From Arthrobacter sp. B3I9 (GTDB taxonomy: Bacteria; Actinomycetota; Actinomycetes; Actinomycetales; Micrococcaceae): 64,000 bases of DNA. A model generated the notes under the pieces. The model saw only the letters and a program-made list of their open reading frames with translations, did not search any database and was not told the origin of the DNA. Positions within the stretch are counted from its first letter, which is position 1. Every line of letters begins with the position of its first letter. Both the position numbers and the translations under genes were made by a program. The DNA is taken from contig NZ_JAUSYO010000001.1 of assembly GCF_030816935.1 (NCBI RefSeq), forward strand, positions 2,170,001-2,234,000, given 5' to 3'. Of this stretch, positions 10,678-23,421 are shown piece by piece.

Positions 10678-11195
10678 TGGTCAAAGACCTTTCGTTGCTC
10701 CTCACTGTGGTCCTGGTCGGCGTCGCGCTGGCCCTGATCTGGCTCGGTTGGCGGAACCGCCTGCGCCGCCAGGCCGACGTCGAACCCCTGCCCCAGGTTC
10801 CGGCGGAACTCGGCTCCCCGCTGGCGGCAGCCGACGGACAGTACGTCGCGTCCACCACCGCCGGTGACTGGCTGGACCGGATCGCGGTCCACGGCCTCGG
10901 CATCCGGACGAACGCCGAACTCAGCGTCCGCCCCGAAGGAGTGCTCTTCGAGCGCTCCGGCGCCGGCCCGCTCTTCATCCCGGCCGCCCGGCTCACCGGC
11001 GTACGCCAGGAAAGCGGCATGGCCGGAAAGTTCGTCGAAAAGGACGGCCTGCTGGTTCTGAGCTGGATGCTCGGCGCCCACGAGCTGGACACCGGGTTCC
11101 GCACCCGGCACGCCGACGACAAAACAACCCTCCTCAACGCCCTGCGGGATCTGATCTCCGCAGCCCCTCAGGCCAATGCCGATAGTGGAAAGTGA
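10677..11195 (+). CDS. Membrane-anchored protein of the pyrimidine operon, unknown function
   Basis: This 172-aa protein has one N-terminal membrane helix (about residues 5-24, [19 protein letters not shown]) followed by a basic stop-transfer R-N-R-L-R-R. The soluble domain of about 140 residues is rich in short beta-strand-like segments, resembling a PH-like fold. It sits between pyrC and carA with a one-base overlap upstream and only 4 nt before the chosen carA start, so it is an integral part of the operon. Such a gene is common at this place in related actinobacteria. It shows no catalytic motif, and a link to pyrimidine synthesis is inference from position only. Confidence 0.85.
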   Translation: MVKDLSLLLTVVLVGVALALIWLGWRNRLRRQADVEPLPQVPAELGSPLAAADGQYVASTTAGDWLDRIAVHGLGIRTNAELSVRPEGVLFERSGAGPLFIPAARLTGVRQESGMAGKFVEKDGLLVLSWMLGAHELDTGFRTRHADDKTTLLNALRDLISAAPQANADSGK

Positions 11196-11199
11196 CAAC

Positions 11200-12503
11200 G
11201 TGACGGAAAACCCCACAGGAACTGAAACGGAAGCGACGGCAACCCCGGCCGCATCCACCCCCGCGGCCCTCGTGCTCGAGGACGGACGGATATTCCGAGG
11301 CACCAGCTACGGCGCCACCGGAACCGCCCTCGGCGAGGCTGTCTTCGCCACCGGGATGACCGGTTACCAGGAGACCATCACCGACCCCTCCTACGCCCGC
11401 CAGCTCGTGGTCCAGACGGCGCCGCACATCGGCAACACCGGCGTGAACAAGGACGACGCCGAGTCCCGGCGCATCTGGGTCGCCGGCTACATCGTCAGGG
11501 ATCCCGCGCGGCGCCCGTCCAACTGGCGCTCCGAGCGGTCCCTTGACGCCGAACTGGCGGAGCAGGGCATCGTCGGCATCCAGGGCGTCGACACCCGCGC
11601 CATCACCCGCCACCTGCGCGAACACAAGACCATGCGCGCCGGGATCTTCTCGGGTGACGCCGTCCGCGCCACCGACAAGGAACTGGTGGACACCGTCCTG
11701 GCCAGCGCGCCCATGGAAGGTTCCAAGCTCGCCGAGGAAGTGAGCGTGGACGAGGCCTACACGGTTGAGCCCAAGGACTGGGGCTGGGACGGCGAGCCGC
11801 GCTTCAGCATCGCGGCCATCGACCTCGGCATCAAACGGATGACACCGATCCGCCTCGCCGAGCGCGGCATCCGCGTGCACGTGCTGCCGGCGACCGCCAC
11901 CATCGACGACGTCAAGGCCACCAATCCCGACGGCTTCTTCATGTCCAACGGACCGGGCGACCCCGCGACGGCGGACAACCAGGTCGCGTTGCTCCGCTCG
12001 GTCCTGGACGAGCAGATCCCGTACTTCGGCATCTGCTTCGGCAACCAGATCCTCGGCCGCGCCCTGGGCTTCGGCACGTACAAGCTCCGCTACGGACACC
12101 GCGGCATCAACCAGCCGGTGATGGACCGCCGCACCGGCAAGGTGGAGATCACCTCCCAGAACCACGGCTTCGCCGTGGACGCCCCGCTCAACGGGGCCAC
12201 CCAGGCGCCCGAGGCGCGCTTCGGCCGTGTCGAGGTCAGCCACGTCAGCCTGAACGACGACGTCGTGGAGGGCCTGTCCTGCCTCGACATCCCCGCGTTC
12301 TCGGTGCAGTACCACCCCGAGGCCGCCTCCGGCCCGCACGACGCCGCCTACCTCTTCGACCGCTTCATCGACCTGATGGAGGGTACCCGGGACGGCCGCA
12401 CGGCCAACCTGTCCAAGGACCCCGTGGACTCCGCGCACCCCGTGCAAGCGGACAACAACAGCGCCGAGCACAAAAACGACAACAACACTGAGGACAAGAA
12501 GTA

Positions 12504-12504
<1 letters not shown>
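11200..12504 (+). CDS. carA: Carbamoyl-phosphate synthase small (glutaminase) subunit
   Basis: This 434-aa subunit hydrolyses glutamine and channels ammonia to CarB for carbamoyl phosphate, feeding both arginine and pyrimidine synthesis. The N-terminal domain [13 protein letters not shown], the class I amidotransferase nucleophile G-I-C-F-G-N-Q-I and the catalytic Q-Y-H-P-E-A-A-S-G are present. The GTG at 11200 is preferred, with GGAAAG 7 nt upstream; an in-frame ATG at 11176 would overlap the previous gene by 20 nt. The first 20 or so residues form a Thr/Ala-rich tail not needed for the fold. The stop overlaps the carB ATG by one base. Confidence 0.95.
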
Positions 12505-15858
<3,354 letters not shown>

Positions 15859-15866
<8 letters not shown>

Positions 15867-16764
15867 GGCAGCAACGGCCGGCCGGGAGTCCTTCGGCTCC
15901 CGGCTCGGCCGCGCCATGGCCGACCGCGGTCCGCTCTGCGTGGGGATCGACCCGCACCCGGCGCTGCTGCAGCGCTGGGGCCTGAACGACGACGCCGCAG
16001 GGCTGGAGCGCTTCTCGCTCGCCGTCCTCGAAGCGGTGGGTCCGCTCGCTGCCGCGGTCAAGCCGCAGGTGGCCCTTTACGAGCGGCACGGCTCCGCGGG
16101 GATGGCCGTGCTGGAACGGACGCTGGCCGAGGCCGCGGACGCTTCGGTCCTGACCATCGCCGACGCCAAGCGCGGTGACATCGGCTCCACCATGGCCGCC
16201 TATGCCGATGCCTGGCTGCGGGACGGGTCAGCCCTGGCCGCGGACTCGGTGACCCTTAGCCCGTACCTGGGCTTTGAGTCGCTGCGGCCGGCGCTCGAGC
16301 TCGCGGCGCAGACCGGTCGCGGCGTGTTCGTCCTCGCCCTGACCTCCAACCCCGAGGGCGCCTCCGTGCAGCACGTTGGCGGTGCGGATTCCGTGGCCCG
16401 CCGGATCGTGCAGGCGGCGGCCATGGAAAACCAGCGGTACATCGGGTCTCCGGAACCGGAAAACCAGCAGCCGGCGGCCGGTCCGGGTTCAGCGGGCCTG
16501 GGTTCCGTAGGTCTCGTGGTGGGCGCCACGGTGGGTTCGGCGCTGACCGAGCTCGGCCTGGACCTCGCCGCAGTCCGCGGGCCTATCCTGGCCCCGGGCC
16601 TTGGTGCCCAGGGAGCCACGGCGGCGGATCTCCGCCGGACTTTCGGAGCGGCCTACGGCCAGGTCCTAGGTACCTCCAGCAGGGACATCCTTGGCGCCGG
16701 CCCGCGGGTCCAGGACCTGTATGACGCGGCCCGGCGCACCCTCGAGGAGCTGCGCACCGCCTGA
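15859..16764 (+). CDS. pyrF: Orotidine 5'-phosphate decarboxylase
   Basis: This 301-aa enzyme of the long (mycobacterial-type) PyrF class makes UMP from OMP. The catalytic segment [12 protein letters not shown] supplies the Asp-Lys-Asp array, and [10 protein letters not shown] is the phosphate-binding loop near the C-terminus. The ATG at 15859 lies inside the last codons of carB and gives the usual N-terminus just before F-G-S-R-L. A Gly/Pro/Ala-rich insertion (about residues 195-215) is a lineage-specific loop. It is the last pyr gene; pyrD and pyrE are not in this window. Confidence 0.95.
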
Positions 16765-16798
16765 CCTTTGGAGAAGCTGGGGCCGGTGCAGCCGTCCA

Positions 16799-16828
16799 TT
16801 GATTTCTGCAATGTCCAGACGGTAGGTT
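16799..16828 (+). promoter_or_regulatory. Candidate promoter for mihF
   Basis: TTGATT (16799-16804) and TAGGTT (16823-16828) are separated by 18 nt and lie about 110 nt before the mihF GTG, in the gap after pyrF. The fit to sigma-70 consensus is fair. This would let mihF be expressed independently of the pyr operon. Confidence 0.4.
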
Positions 16829-16937
16829 CAGGACACGCCCACGCAAACTGCCTGGGCGCTGTCCGGCACGGCCTGTACCACGCCAGTGGTGGCCCGCGGC
16901 CTGGCAGGCCCGGCAGCGCAGGCAGGAGGACTTTAGC

Positions 16938-17255
16938 GTGAGTTTGCGACCCCTCACCCCTCAGGAGCGTTCAGACGCGTTAGGCAAGGCCGCTGCCGCC
17001 CGGACCACGAGGGCGGCGGCCAAGGAGCGGCTGAAGTCAGGGGAGCTCAGCATAGAGGAGCTGCTCACTTCCGGCGACACCGATGACGCCATCGCCCGGA
17101 TGCGGATCGTCGAACTGCTCGAGGCCCTGCCGGGGATCGGCCGGGTGCGGGCCGCAGCCATCATGGACCAGCTCGGCATCGCCGCTTCCCGCCGGGTCCG
17201 CGGCCTCGGAATTCACCAGCGCCGGGCGCTGGTAGATTTTATAGACGACAAGTAG
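16938..17255 (+). CDS. mihF: Actinobacterial integration host factor (mIHF)
   Basis: This 105-aa nucleoid-associated protein is the actinobacterial IHF, unrelated to the HU/IHF fold of proteobacteria. The first half is a basic helical region ([16 protein letters not shown]). The second half has the helix-two-turn-helix sequence [17 protein letters not shown] and a terminal R-R-V-R-G-L-G. It bends and binds DNA with low specificity. The GTG start is supported by AGGAGGA 8 nt upstream. The order mihF-gmk-rpoZ is conserved among actinobacteria. Confidence 0.93.
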   Translation: MSLRPLTPQERSDALGKAAAARTTRAAAKERLKSGELSIEELLTSGDTDDAIARMRIVELLEALPGIGRVRAAAIMDQLGIAASRRVRGLGIHQRRALVDFIDDK

Positions 17256-17292
17256 CTGCACCAGCTATGCCAAATACCGTCCAAAGGAATAT

Positions 17293-17865
17293 GTGAGCAA
17301 GAAACCGGGATTGACAGTCCTCGCCGGGCCGACGGCTGTTGGTAAAGGCACCGTGTCCACGTACATCCGCGACAACTATCCCGAAGTCTGGCTCTCGGTA
17401 TCGGCGACGACCCGCGCGCCGCGTCCTGGCGAGATCGACGGGGTGCATTACTACTTCAAGTCCAAAGAAGAGTTCGATTCCCTCGTGGCAGCAGGAGAGT
17501 TGCTGGAATGGGCCGTGGTGCACGGGCAGAATACGTACGGCACCCTCAAGAGCACTGTGGACGAGGCCATCGCCGAGGGCCGCTCCGTGCTGTTGGAGAT
17601 CGACCTGCAGGGCGCACGCCAGGTAAAGCAGGCTGTTCCTGAGGCGCAGTTCGTCTTTCTCGCCCCGCCCAGCTGGGAGGAATTGGTCCGCCGTCTGGTG
17701 GGCCGCGGCACGGAAAGCCCGGAGGAACAGCAGCGACGGCTGGAAACCGGTAAAGTAGAACTTGCCGCTGAACCGGAGTTTGACCACACCGTCATCAATG
17801 ATGACGTTCGACGCGCAGCGGACGAGCTTGTTTCACTCATGGGGCTGACCCCGCACCCGCACTAA
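17293..17865 (+). CDS. gmk: Guanylate kinase
   Basis: This 190-aa enzyme phosphorylates GMP to GDP. The P-loop G-P-T-A-V-G-K-G-T is at residues 12-20. The GMP-binding motif [19 protein letters not shown] follows, and the lid region is R-L-V-G-R-G-T-E-S. It starts with GTG, AAAGGA upstream serving as ribosome binding site, 37 nt after mihF. The size is normal. Confidence 0.96.
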   Translation: MSKKPGLTVLAGPTAVGKGTVSTYIRDNYPEVWLSVSATTRAPRPGEIDGVHYYFKSKEEFDSLVAAGELLEWAVVHGQNTYGTLKSTVDEAIAEGRSVLLEIDLQGARQVKQAVPEAQFVFLAPPSWEELVRRLVGRGTESPEEQQRRLETGKVELAAEPEFDHTVINDDVRRAADELVSLMGLTPHPH

Positions 17866-17887
17866 CCGCAGGGTCGGATCGGCCCGT

Positions 17888-17893
17888 TAGAAT
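17888..17893 (+). promoter_or_regulatory. Candidate -10 box for rpoZ
   Basis: TAGAAT lies 11 nt before the rpoZ GTG, which would give a very short 5' leader. GGAG between the two could still act as a ribosome binding site on a transcript from further upstream. No clear -35 is seen. Confidence 0.35.
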
Positions 17894-17904
17894 TTGGAGA
17901 ATTC

Positions 17905-18165
17905 GTGTCCACGAACCTTGAAGGCATCATCAACCCGCCGATCGACGAGCTGCTGAAGGCCGCCGACTCGAAGTACGGACTGGTGATCTTCGGCGCCAAG
18001 CGCGCACGCCAGATCAACGCCTACTACGCCCAGCTGCACGAGGGCCTCTTCGAGTACGTCGGCCCGCTGGTCGACACCAAGCTGAACGAGAAGTCGCTTT
18101 CCATCGCACTGCGCGAAATCAACGAAGGCAAGCTCGTATCCGCCCCGATCGAAGCTGCAGAGTAA
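17905..18165 (+). CDS. rpoZ: RNA polymerase omega subunit
   Basis: This 86-aa protein helps assemble RNA polymerase by holding the beta' subunit. Family residues are visible: [10 protein letters not shown], then [18 protein letters not shown], and [13 protein letters not shown] near the end. It starts with GTG after TTTGGAGAATTC, and lies 39 nt from gmk and 34 nt before coaBC. Confidence 0.95.
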   Translation: MSTNLEGIINPPIDELLKAADSKYGLVIFGAKRARQINAYYAQLHEGLFEYVGPLVDTKLNEKSLSIALREINEGKLVSAPIEAAE

Positions 18166-18199
18166 CACTGCAGCCTGACGTGCTGCTGACGGAGGTCAC

Positions 18200-19534
18200 G
18201 TGCGCATAGTCCTCGGAGTCGGGGGAGGGATTGCCGCCTACAAGGTGGCATCGCTCCTCCGGCTTTTTACTGAAGCGGGCCATGACGTCACGGTCATCCC
18301 CACCGAAGCCGCCACGCGCTTTGTCGGTGTCGCGACCTGGGAGGCCTTATCCGGTCATCCGGTGAGCAACAGCGTCTTCGACGACGTCCACACCGTCAAC
18401 CACGTCCGTTTGGGCCACGAAGCCGACCTTATCGTGGTGGCACCTGCCACCGCGGACCTGCTGGCGCGCGCGGCAACCGGACAGGCCGACGATCTGCTGA
18501 CCAACACGCTGCTGATGGCCGGCCGCTGCCCGGTTCTGATGGCCCCCGCCATGCACACCGAGATGTGGCAGCACGACGCCACCCAGGCCAATGTCGAGAC
18601 CCTGCGCAGCCGTGGTGTTACCGTCCTGGAACCGGCCTCGGGCCGGCTGACAGGAACGGACTCCGGGCCCGGCCGGCTGCCCGAACCGGAGGCGATCTTC
18701 CAGGCGGCAATGGCACTCGCCGGAGACCCGGCTGCGCCCAACAGCCCGACGGCGCCTGGCGGCCTTGCGGGGTCTGGCGGCCTTGCGGCGTCTGACGGCC
18801 GTGCCGCGTCCAACGGTTCTGCCGTGCCGCCGTCGGAACGCGGGCCGTTGTCCGGCCTGACCGTCACCATCAGCGCCGGCGGAACCCGCGAACCGCTGGA
18901 CCCGGTACGTTTCCTGGGCAACCGGTCGTCCGGTAAGCAGGGCGCAGCCCTCGCCGTGGCCGCCCTCCAAGCCGGGGCGAAAGTCCGGCTGCTGGCGGCC
19001 CACATGGAGGTTCCCATTCCGGAGGGTGTGCAACTCATACGGGTGGAGACCGCCCTGGAACTGCGGAAGGCGGCACTGCACGCCGCCGCGGACTCCGACG
19101 TCATCATCATGGCCGCGGCGGTCGCCGACTTCCGTCCCGCGGACGTCTCCGGCACCAAGATCAAGAAGCGCGACGACGTCGCCGATCCTGTCATCGCGCT
19201 GGTCCGCAATCCGGACATCCTCCGCGAGCTCGTGGAAGTCCGGGACGCAGCCTCACGGAACCAATTCATTGTCGGCTTCGCGGCTGAAACAGGCGACGCG
19301 GATGGCAACGTGCTGGCGTACGCGGAGGCGAAACTGCGGCGCAAGGCCTGCGACCTGCTGGTGGTCAACCAGGTGGGCAAGGACCGCGTCTTTGGCGAGG
19401 ACACCAACTCGGTAGTCATCCTTTCCCGCTCCGGCTCCGAACCGCAGGAGGCGTCGGGTGCCAAGTCCGACGTTGCGGCGGCCGTTATCGACCGGATCAG
19501 CGATGAGTTGAGCCGCGTTGTTCCGCCAGCCTAG
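18200..19534 (+). CDS. coaBC: Bifunctional phosphopantothenoylcysteine decarboxylase / phosphopantothenate-cysteine ligase
   Basis: This 444-aa flavoprotein makes 4'-phosphopantetheine for coenzyme A. The N-terminal CoaC half (1-175) has the G-V-G-G-G-I-A-A-Y-K flavin motif, the catalytic V-N-H-V-R-L-G-H-E region and the substrate-clamp M-A-P-A-M-H-T-E-M-W. The C-terminal CoaB half (215-440) has S-A-G-G-T-R-E-P-L-D-P-V-R and N-R-S-S-G-K-Q-G. The linker holds a short imperfect repeat of G-G-L-A-(G/A)-S-type units encoded by a 15-bp repeat near 18757-18800, a lineage-specific expansion that should not affect activity. GTG start with GGAGGT upstream. Confidence 0.95.
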   Translation: MRIVLGVGGGIAAYKVASLLRLFTEAGHDVTVIPTEAATRFVGVATWEALSGHPVSNSVFDDVHTVNHVRLGHEADLIVVAPATADLLARAATGQADDLLTNTLLMAGRCPVLMAPAMHTEMWQHDATQANVETLRSRGVTVLEPASGRLTGTDSGPGRLPEPEAIFQAAMALAGDPAAPNSPTAPGGLAGSGGLAASDGRAASNGSAVPPSERGPLSGLTVTISAGGTREPLDPVRFLGNRSSGKQGAALAVAALQAGAKVRLLAAHMEVPIPEGVQLIRVETALELRKAALHAAADSDVIIMAAAVADFRPADVSGTKIKKRDDVADPVIALVRNPDILRELVEVRDAASRNQFIVGFAAETGDADGNVLAYAEAKLRRKACDLLVVNQVGKDRVFGEDTNSVVILSRSGSEPQEASGAKSDVAAAVIDRISDELSRVVPPA

Positions 19535-19600
19535 CCCCGGCGTAACCAACGTCTCCTTAGCAGGGGGACACGTGCTGCCGGACGTCCGTTTTCCAACCAG

Positions 19601-19606
19601 TAAGGT
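19601..19606 (+). promoter_or_regulatory. Leaderless -10 box for metK
   Basis: TAAGGT is followed by exactly 6 nt and then the metK GTG, a typical leaderless arrangement. No Shine-Dalgarno sequence is present. The 78-nt gap after coaBC is also too short and unstructured for a SAM riboswitch. Confidence 0.5.
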
Positions 19607-19612
19607 AGTTGA

Positions 19613-20848
19613 GTGACTTTACCGCTGCACATTCCTGACTTCCACGGGTCCACCCCGGCTTCGCTCCGGCTCTTCACGTCCGAGTCCGTGACCGAGGGTC
19701 ACCCGGACAAGATCTGCGACCAGATCAGCGATGCGATCCTCGATGCCCTGCTGGCCAAGGACCCGGAGTCCAGGGTCGCTGTGGAGACCTTGGCCACCAC
19801 CGGCCTGGTACATGTGGCAGGCGAGGTCACCACCGACGCCTACGTCGAAATTCCGCAGATCGTCCGCGAAACCATCCTGGGCATCGGCTACGACTCCTCG
19901 GCCAACGGCTTCGACGGCGCCCGGTGCGGGGTGTCCGTATCCATCGGCCAGCAGTCCAACGACATTGCCGGTGGCGTCTTCAACTCGCTCGAGGCCCGCG
20001 AAGGCCGCCAGGAGGATGACTACGACCTGCAGGGCGCCGGCGACCAGGGCCTCATGTTCGGCTACGCCAGCGATGAGACGCCGTCCTACATGCCGGTTCC
20101 GATCTGGCTCGCGCACCGTCTTTCCGAACGCCTCACCGAGGTCCGCAAGAGCGGCGAGCTGGCCTACCTCCGCCCGGACGGCAAGACGCAGGTCACGGTC
20201 GGCTACGACGGTGACCGCCCGGTGTCGGTCGAGACGGTGGTCATCTCCAGCCAGCACGCTGAGGGCGCCAGCCTTGAACAACTCCGTGCCGACCTCGCCG
20301 CGCACGTTGTGGAGCCTGTTCTGGCGCTGTCCAACCTCGACACGTCGCGCTCACGCAACATCCTGAACCCGGCCGGCGCCTTCGTGATCGGCGGGCCCGT
20401 CGGGGACGCCGGCCTTACCGGCCGCAAGATCATCGTGGACACGTATGGGGGCATGGCCCGCCACGGCGGCGGCGCCTTCTCCGGCAAGGATCCGTCCAAA
20501 GTGGACCGCTCAGCCGCGTACGCGATGCGCTGGGTGGCCAAGAACGTCGTCGCTGCCGGACTCGCCAAGCGCGCCGAAATCCAGATCGCCTACGCGATCG
20601 GACAGGCCCGCCCCGTGGGCACCTACGTGGAGACCTTCGGCACGGAAACCGTCGACCCCGCGAAGATCAGTGCCGCCATCGCCGAAATCTTCGACCTTCG
20701 TCCGCGCGCCATCATCGACGCCCTGGACCTGAAGCGGCCCATCTACGCCAAGACCGCAGCGCACGGCCATTTCGGCCGGGAAGATCCCGACTTCACCTGG
20801 GAGCGGCTGGACCGGGTAGACGAGCTGAAGGCTTTCTTCAACGCGTGA
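19613..20848 (+). CDS. metK: S-adenosylmethionine synthetase
   Basis: This 411-aa enzyme makes S-adenosylmethionine from methionine and ATP. Signatures include [16 protein letters not shown], the [12 protein letters not shown] loop and the [17 protein letters not shown] phosphate-binding segment. The first 18 residues are an N-terminal extension before S-L-R-L-F-T-S-E. The GTG start is supported by the adjacent -10 box. An intrinsic terminator follows. Confidence 0.97.
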   Translation: MTLPLHIPDFHGSTPASLRLFTSESVTEGHPDKICDQISDAILDALLAKDPESRVAVETLATTGLVHVAGEVTTDAYVEIPQIVRETILGIGYDSSANGFDGARCGVSVSIGQQSNDIAGGVFNSLEAREGRQEDDYDLQGAGDQGLMFGYASDETPSYMPVPIWLAHRLSERLTEVRKSGELAYLRPDGKTQVTVGYDGDRPVSVETVVISSQHAEGASLEQLRADLAAHVVEPVLALSNLDTSRSRNILNPAGAFVIGGPVGDAGLTGRKIIVDTYGGMARHGGGAFSGKDPSKVDRSAAYAMRWVAKNVVAAGLAKRAEIQIAYAIGQARPVGTYVETFGTETVDPAKISAAIAEIFDLRPRAIIDALDLKRPIYAKTAAHGHFGREDPDFTWERLDRVDELKAFFNA

Positions 20849-20872
20849 ATGTCGTAGCCGCGTGATGGACTG

Positions 20873-20910
20873 TTGCCAGGCCGCCGTTCCGGTGGCCTGG
20901 CAAGCTTTTT
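20873..20910 (+). terminator. Intrinsic terminator after metK
   Basis: A perfect 10-bp stem (TTGCCAGGCC and its complement) with an 11-nt loop is followed by GC and five T, starting 24 nt after the metK stop. Confidence 0.9.
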
Positions 20911-21001
20911 AAGAGGCCGGCTTTTTAACCGGCTTGTTTTAACCCTGCATGTTTTAACCGGCGCGCTTTAAGTCGGAACGTCCGAACGGAGGTGAGCACC
21001 C

Positions 21002-23239
21002 ATGGCCCAGGTCCCAGCCCAAGTCCCTCCGCGAATCTCTGGCCAGATCCCTGCACAGGTGACGGCGCGGGCGGAGCCGCAGGAGGAGCCCTTCCAGCCG
21101 TCGCTGCTCTCCGGCTTCCCCGGCACCTCCGCTGCCCGCGCCGCCGTGGGACCTGCCCTCGCAGCCGAACTGCCGGTGGCGCGGGTGGTGATCGAATCAT
21201 CGCTCCCGCACCTGGACCGGCCCTTCGACTACAGCGTCCCCGCCGACCTCGACGCCGCGGCCCGGCCCGGTGTGCGCGTGAAGGTCAAGTTCAACGGCCA
21301 GGAACTGCCCGGTTACCTCGTCGACCGGGTCACAGAATCCGACGCCGGCCATGCCCTCGTGCCGTTGCACAAGGTTGTTTCGCCGGTTCCCGTTCTGACG
21401 GCGGCCGTAGCAGAGCTCGCCAGGCGCGTAGCGGCCCGCTATGCGGGAACCCTCAGCGACGTCCTGCGCGTCGCCGTCCCGCCCCGGATGGCGAAACTCG
21501 AAAAGGAATTCGCTCCGGACGGGCAACTGGATCCGGCCCTGTTCGCGGACGCCGAAGCGGGTGCAGGAGCGGGTGCCGGGGCGGCCATTCCTGCAGCGTC
21601 CAGCTGGGCGGACTACCGCAACGGCCCGGCCTTCCTCCAGCATCTTCGGGCGGGGGAGTCGCCCCGCGCTGTGCTCGCAGCGCTCCAGGGCTACGGCACC
21701 GGGGGCTGGCCCCGTATGATCGCCGAGGCCGTCGCCGCGGTCCGGTTGTCCGGCCGGGGCGCCGTGGTGGTGCTGCCGGACTACCGGGACCTGGACCGGG
21801 TGGAAGCGGCCCTGCTGGACCTGCTTCCCGCAGGGGACGTGGCCCGGCTCAGCGCCGATGACGGCCCGACGCCGCGCTACCGGAGCTTCCTTCGCGTCCT
21901 CAGCGGCGCCGCCAGGGTGGCCGTCGGCACACGGTCCGCCGCATACGCACCGGTCCGCGATCTTGGCCTTGTGGTGTGCTGGGACGACGGCGACGACCTC
22001 CACATCGAGCAACGCGCACCGTACGCGCACGCCCGCGAAGTCCTATTGCTCCGGGCGGGCCAGGAGGGCGCAGCCTGCCTCCTCGCCGGCCACACGCGCA
22101 GTACCGAAACACAGCGGCTTATTGCCTCCGGCTGGGCCCGTGCGGTGGAAGCGGACCGCACGGTGGTGCGCCGCATGGTTCCGCGCGTACAGAACACCGC
22201 TGACAGCTACGAACTGGAACGCGACCCGCTCGCCCGGATTGCCCGGCTGCCCGCCGCAGCGTGGCGGGCAGCCAAAGAGGGCCTGGAACGGGGGCCGGTC
22301 CTCGTCCAGGTGGCCCGCGCGGGCTACGCCCCCTCGCTCGCCTGCGAGACCTGCCGCGAGCCGGCCCGGTGCACCGCCTGCAGCGGCCCGTTGGCCATTG
22401 CGGGACCCAGCGGGAGTTCTGCCGTGCCGCAATGCCGCTGGTGCTCGGCGCCTGCACCCGAATGGCGCTGCAGCACCTGCAACGGTGCCCGGCTCCGGCG
22501 AGGTGCCACCGGGGCGTTGCGCACCGCGGAGGAATTGGGCCGCGCGTTTCCGGGCACGCCTGTTCTTACCTCGTCCGGTGACCGGGTGCTCGCCACGGTT
22601 CCGGACGCGAAGGCACTTGTCGTGGCGACTGTCGGTGCGGAACCGGTCGCCGCCACCGGGTACGCCGCCGCGCTGCTGCTTGACGGCGACTCCCTGCTGC
22701 GCCGCGAGAACCTGCGGGCGGGGGAGGACGCCGTCCGCCGCTGGTTCAACGCCGCGGCGCTCGTGCGCTCCGCTGCGGCCAGCGGACTGGTGGTGATCAC
22801 AGCCGATGACTCGGCCGGCGTAGGCGCCCTTCTGCGCTGGGATCCCGCCGGGTACGCGCAGCGGGAGCTGGAGCTGCGGCAGGAGCTGCAGTTGCCGCCG
22901 GCGGTGCGGGTCGCCTCCGTCACCGGTGGCCGGACCGCCGTCGGACACTTCACCCAGGCAGTCGAGCAACGGCTGGGCACGCAGGGGATTGTCCTGCGGA
23001 CCGCCGGCCCGGCGCCGCTGGTGCTCAGCGCAGGCGCAGCGGCCGCGGGAGGCCCCGGAGCAGCTGGTGCCCCGAAAACTCCGGCCCGGACGGAGGCCGA
23101 CGTCCGCACCCTGCTGTTCATCCCTTATGCCCAAGCCAACGAGGCCACGAAGGTGATGCGTGCGGTCAAGGCAGCGTCAGCCGCGAAGCGCACCGATGAT
23201 GCTGTCCAGCTGCGCCTCGACGGCGTGGACGTTCTCTAG
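21002..23239 (+). CDS. priA: PriA-like primosomal protein N' with degenerate ATPase motifs
   Basis: This 745-aa protein matches the actinobacterial PriA family. The N-terminal DNA-binding domain (V-V-I-E-S-S-L-P-H-L-D-R-P-F-D-Y-S-V-P, residues 63-81) is clear, and a zinc region with paired cysteines spans about 448-494 (C-E-T-C, C-T-A-C, C-R-W-C, C-S-T-C). The helicase core looks inactive. Where PriA normally has G-S-G-K-T this protein has G-Y-G-T-G-G-W-P-R-M (about 230-239), and the DEEH-type Walker B is W-D-D-G-D-D (about 327-332). It may act as a structural replication-restart factor without ATP-driven unwinding. Starts at ATG after GGAGGTGAG. Confidence 0.88.
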   Translation: MAQVPAQVPPRISGQIPAQVTARAEPQEEPFQPSLLSGFPGTSAARAAVGPALAAELPVARVVIESSLPHLDRPFDYSVPADLDAAARPGVRVKVKFNGQELPGYLVDRVTESDAGHALVPLHKVVSPVPVLTAAVAELARRVAARYAGTLSDVLRVAVPPRMAKLEKEFAPDGQLDPALFADAEAGAGAGAGAAIPAASSWADYRNGPAFLQHLRAGESPRAVLAALQGYGTGGWPRMIAEAVAAVRLSGRGAVVVLPDYRDLDRVEAALLDLLPAGDVARLSADDGPTPRYRSFLRVLSGAARVAVGTRSAAYAPVRDLGLVVCWDDGDDLHIEQRAPYAHAREVLLLRAGQEGAACLLAGHTRSTETQRLIASGWARAVEADRTVVRRMVPRVQNTADSYELERDPLARIARLPAAAWRAAKEGLERGPVLVQVARAGYAPSLACETCREPARCTACSGPLAIAGPSGSSAVPQCRWCSAPAPEWRCSTCNGARLRRGATGALRTAEELGRAFPGTPVLTSSGDRVLATVPDAKALVVATVGAEPVAATGYAAALLLDGDSLLRRENLRAGEDAVRRWFNAAALVRSAAASGLVVITADDSAGVGALLRWDPAGYAQRELELRQELQLPPAVRVASVTGGRTAVGHFTQAVEQRLGTQGIVLRTAGPAPLVLSAGAAAAGGPGAAGAPKTPARTEADVRTLLFIPYAQANEATKVMRAVKAASAAKRTDDAVQLRLDGVDVL

Positions 23240-23261
23240 GACGGCCACCGGCTTGCAGGCG

Positions 23262-23380
23262 CGGACATGTGTGGCCAGTGCGTGCTCAGCGGCTCGTGGG
23301 TTTCGGCGGCCATTTGCCGCAGATGGCCGGAACGCCGGCACCTATTGCGGCCATTTGTGGCAAACGGGTACTGAACGGCT
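23262..23380. repeat. Imperfect direct repeat downstream of priA
   Basis: Two diverged copies of an about 31-bp segment (TGTGGC...CTCAGCGGCTCGTGGG and TGTGGC...CTGAACGGCTCGCGGG) lie in the 182-bp gap between priA and the convergent glycosyltransferase gene, each associated with a GCGGCCATTTG motif between or beside them. No gene is visible here. Confidence 0.5.
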
Positions 23381-23421
23381 CGCGGGCCCGGGAGTTACCC
23401 AGGGCGCACGCGGGACCCCCG

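Noticed and set aside
19535..19612. A SAM riboswitch before metK.
   Set aside because: The gap is only 78 nt, shows no SAM-type fold I can recognise and contains a leaderless -10 box right at the start codon.
23240..23421. Repeats after priA as a possible CRISPR.
   Set aside because: Only two diverged copies with no regular spacers and no cas genes.
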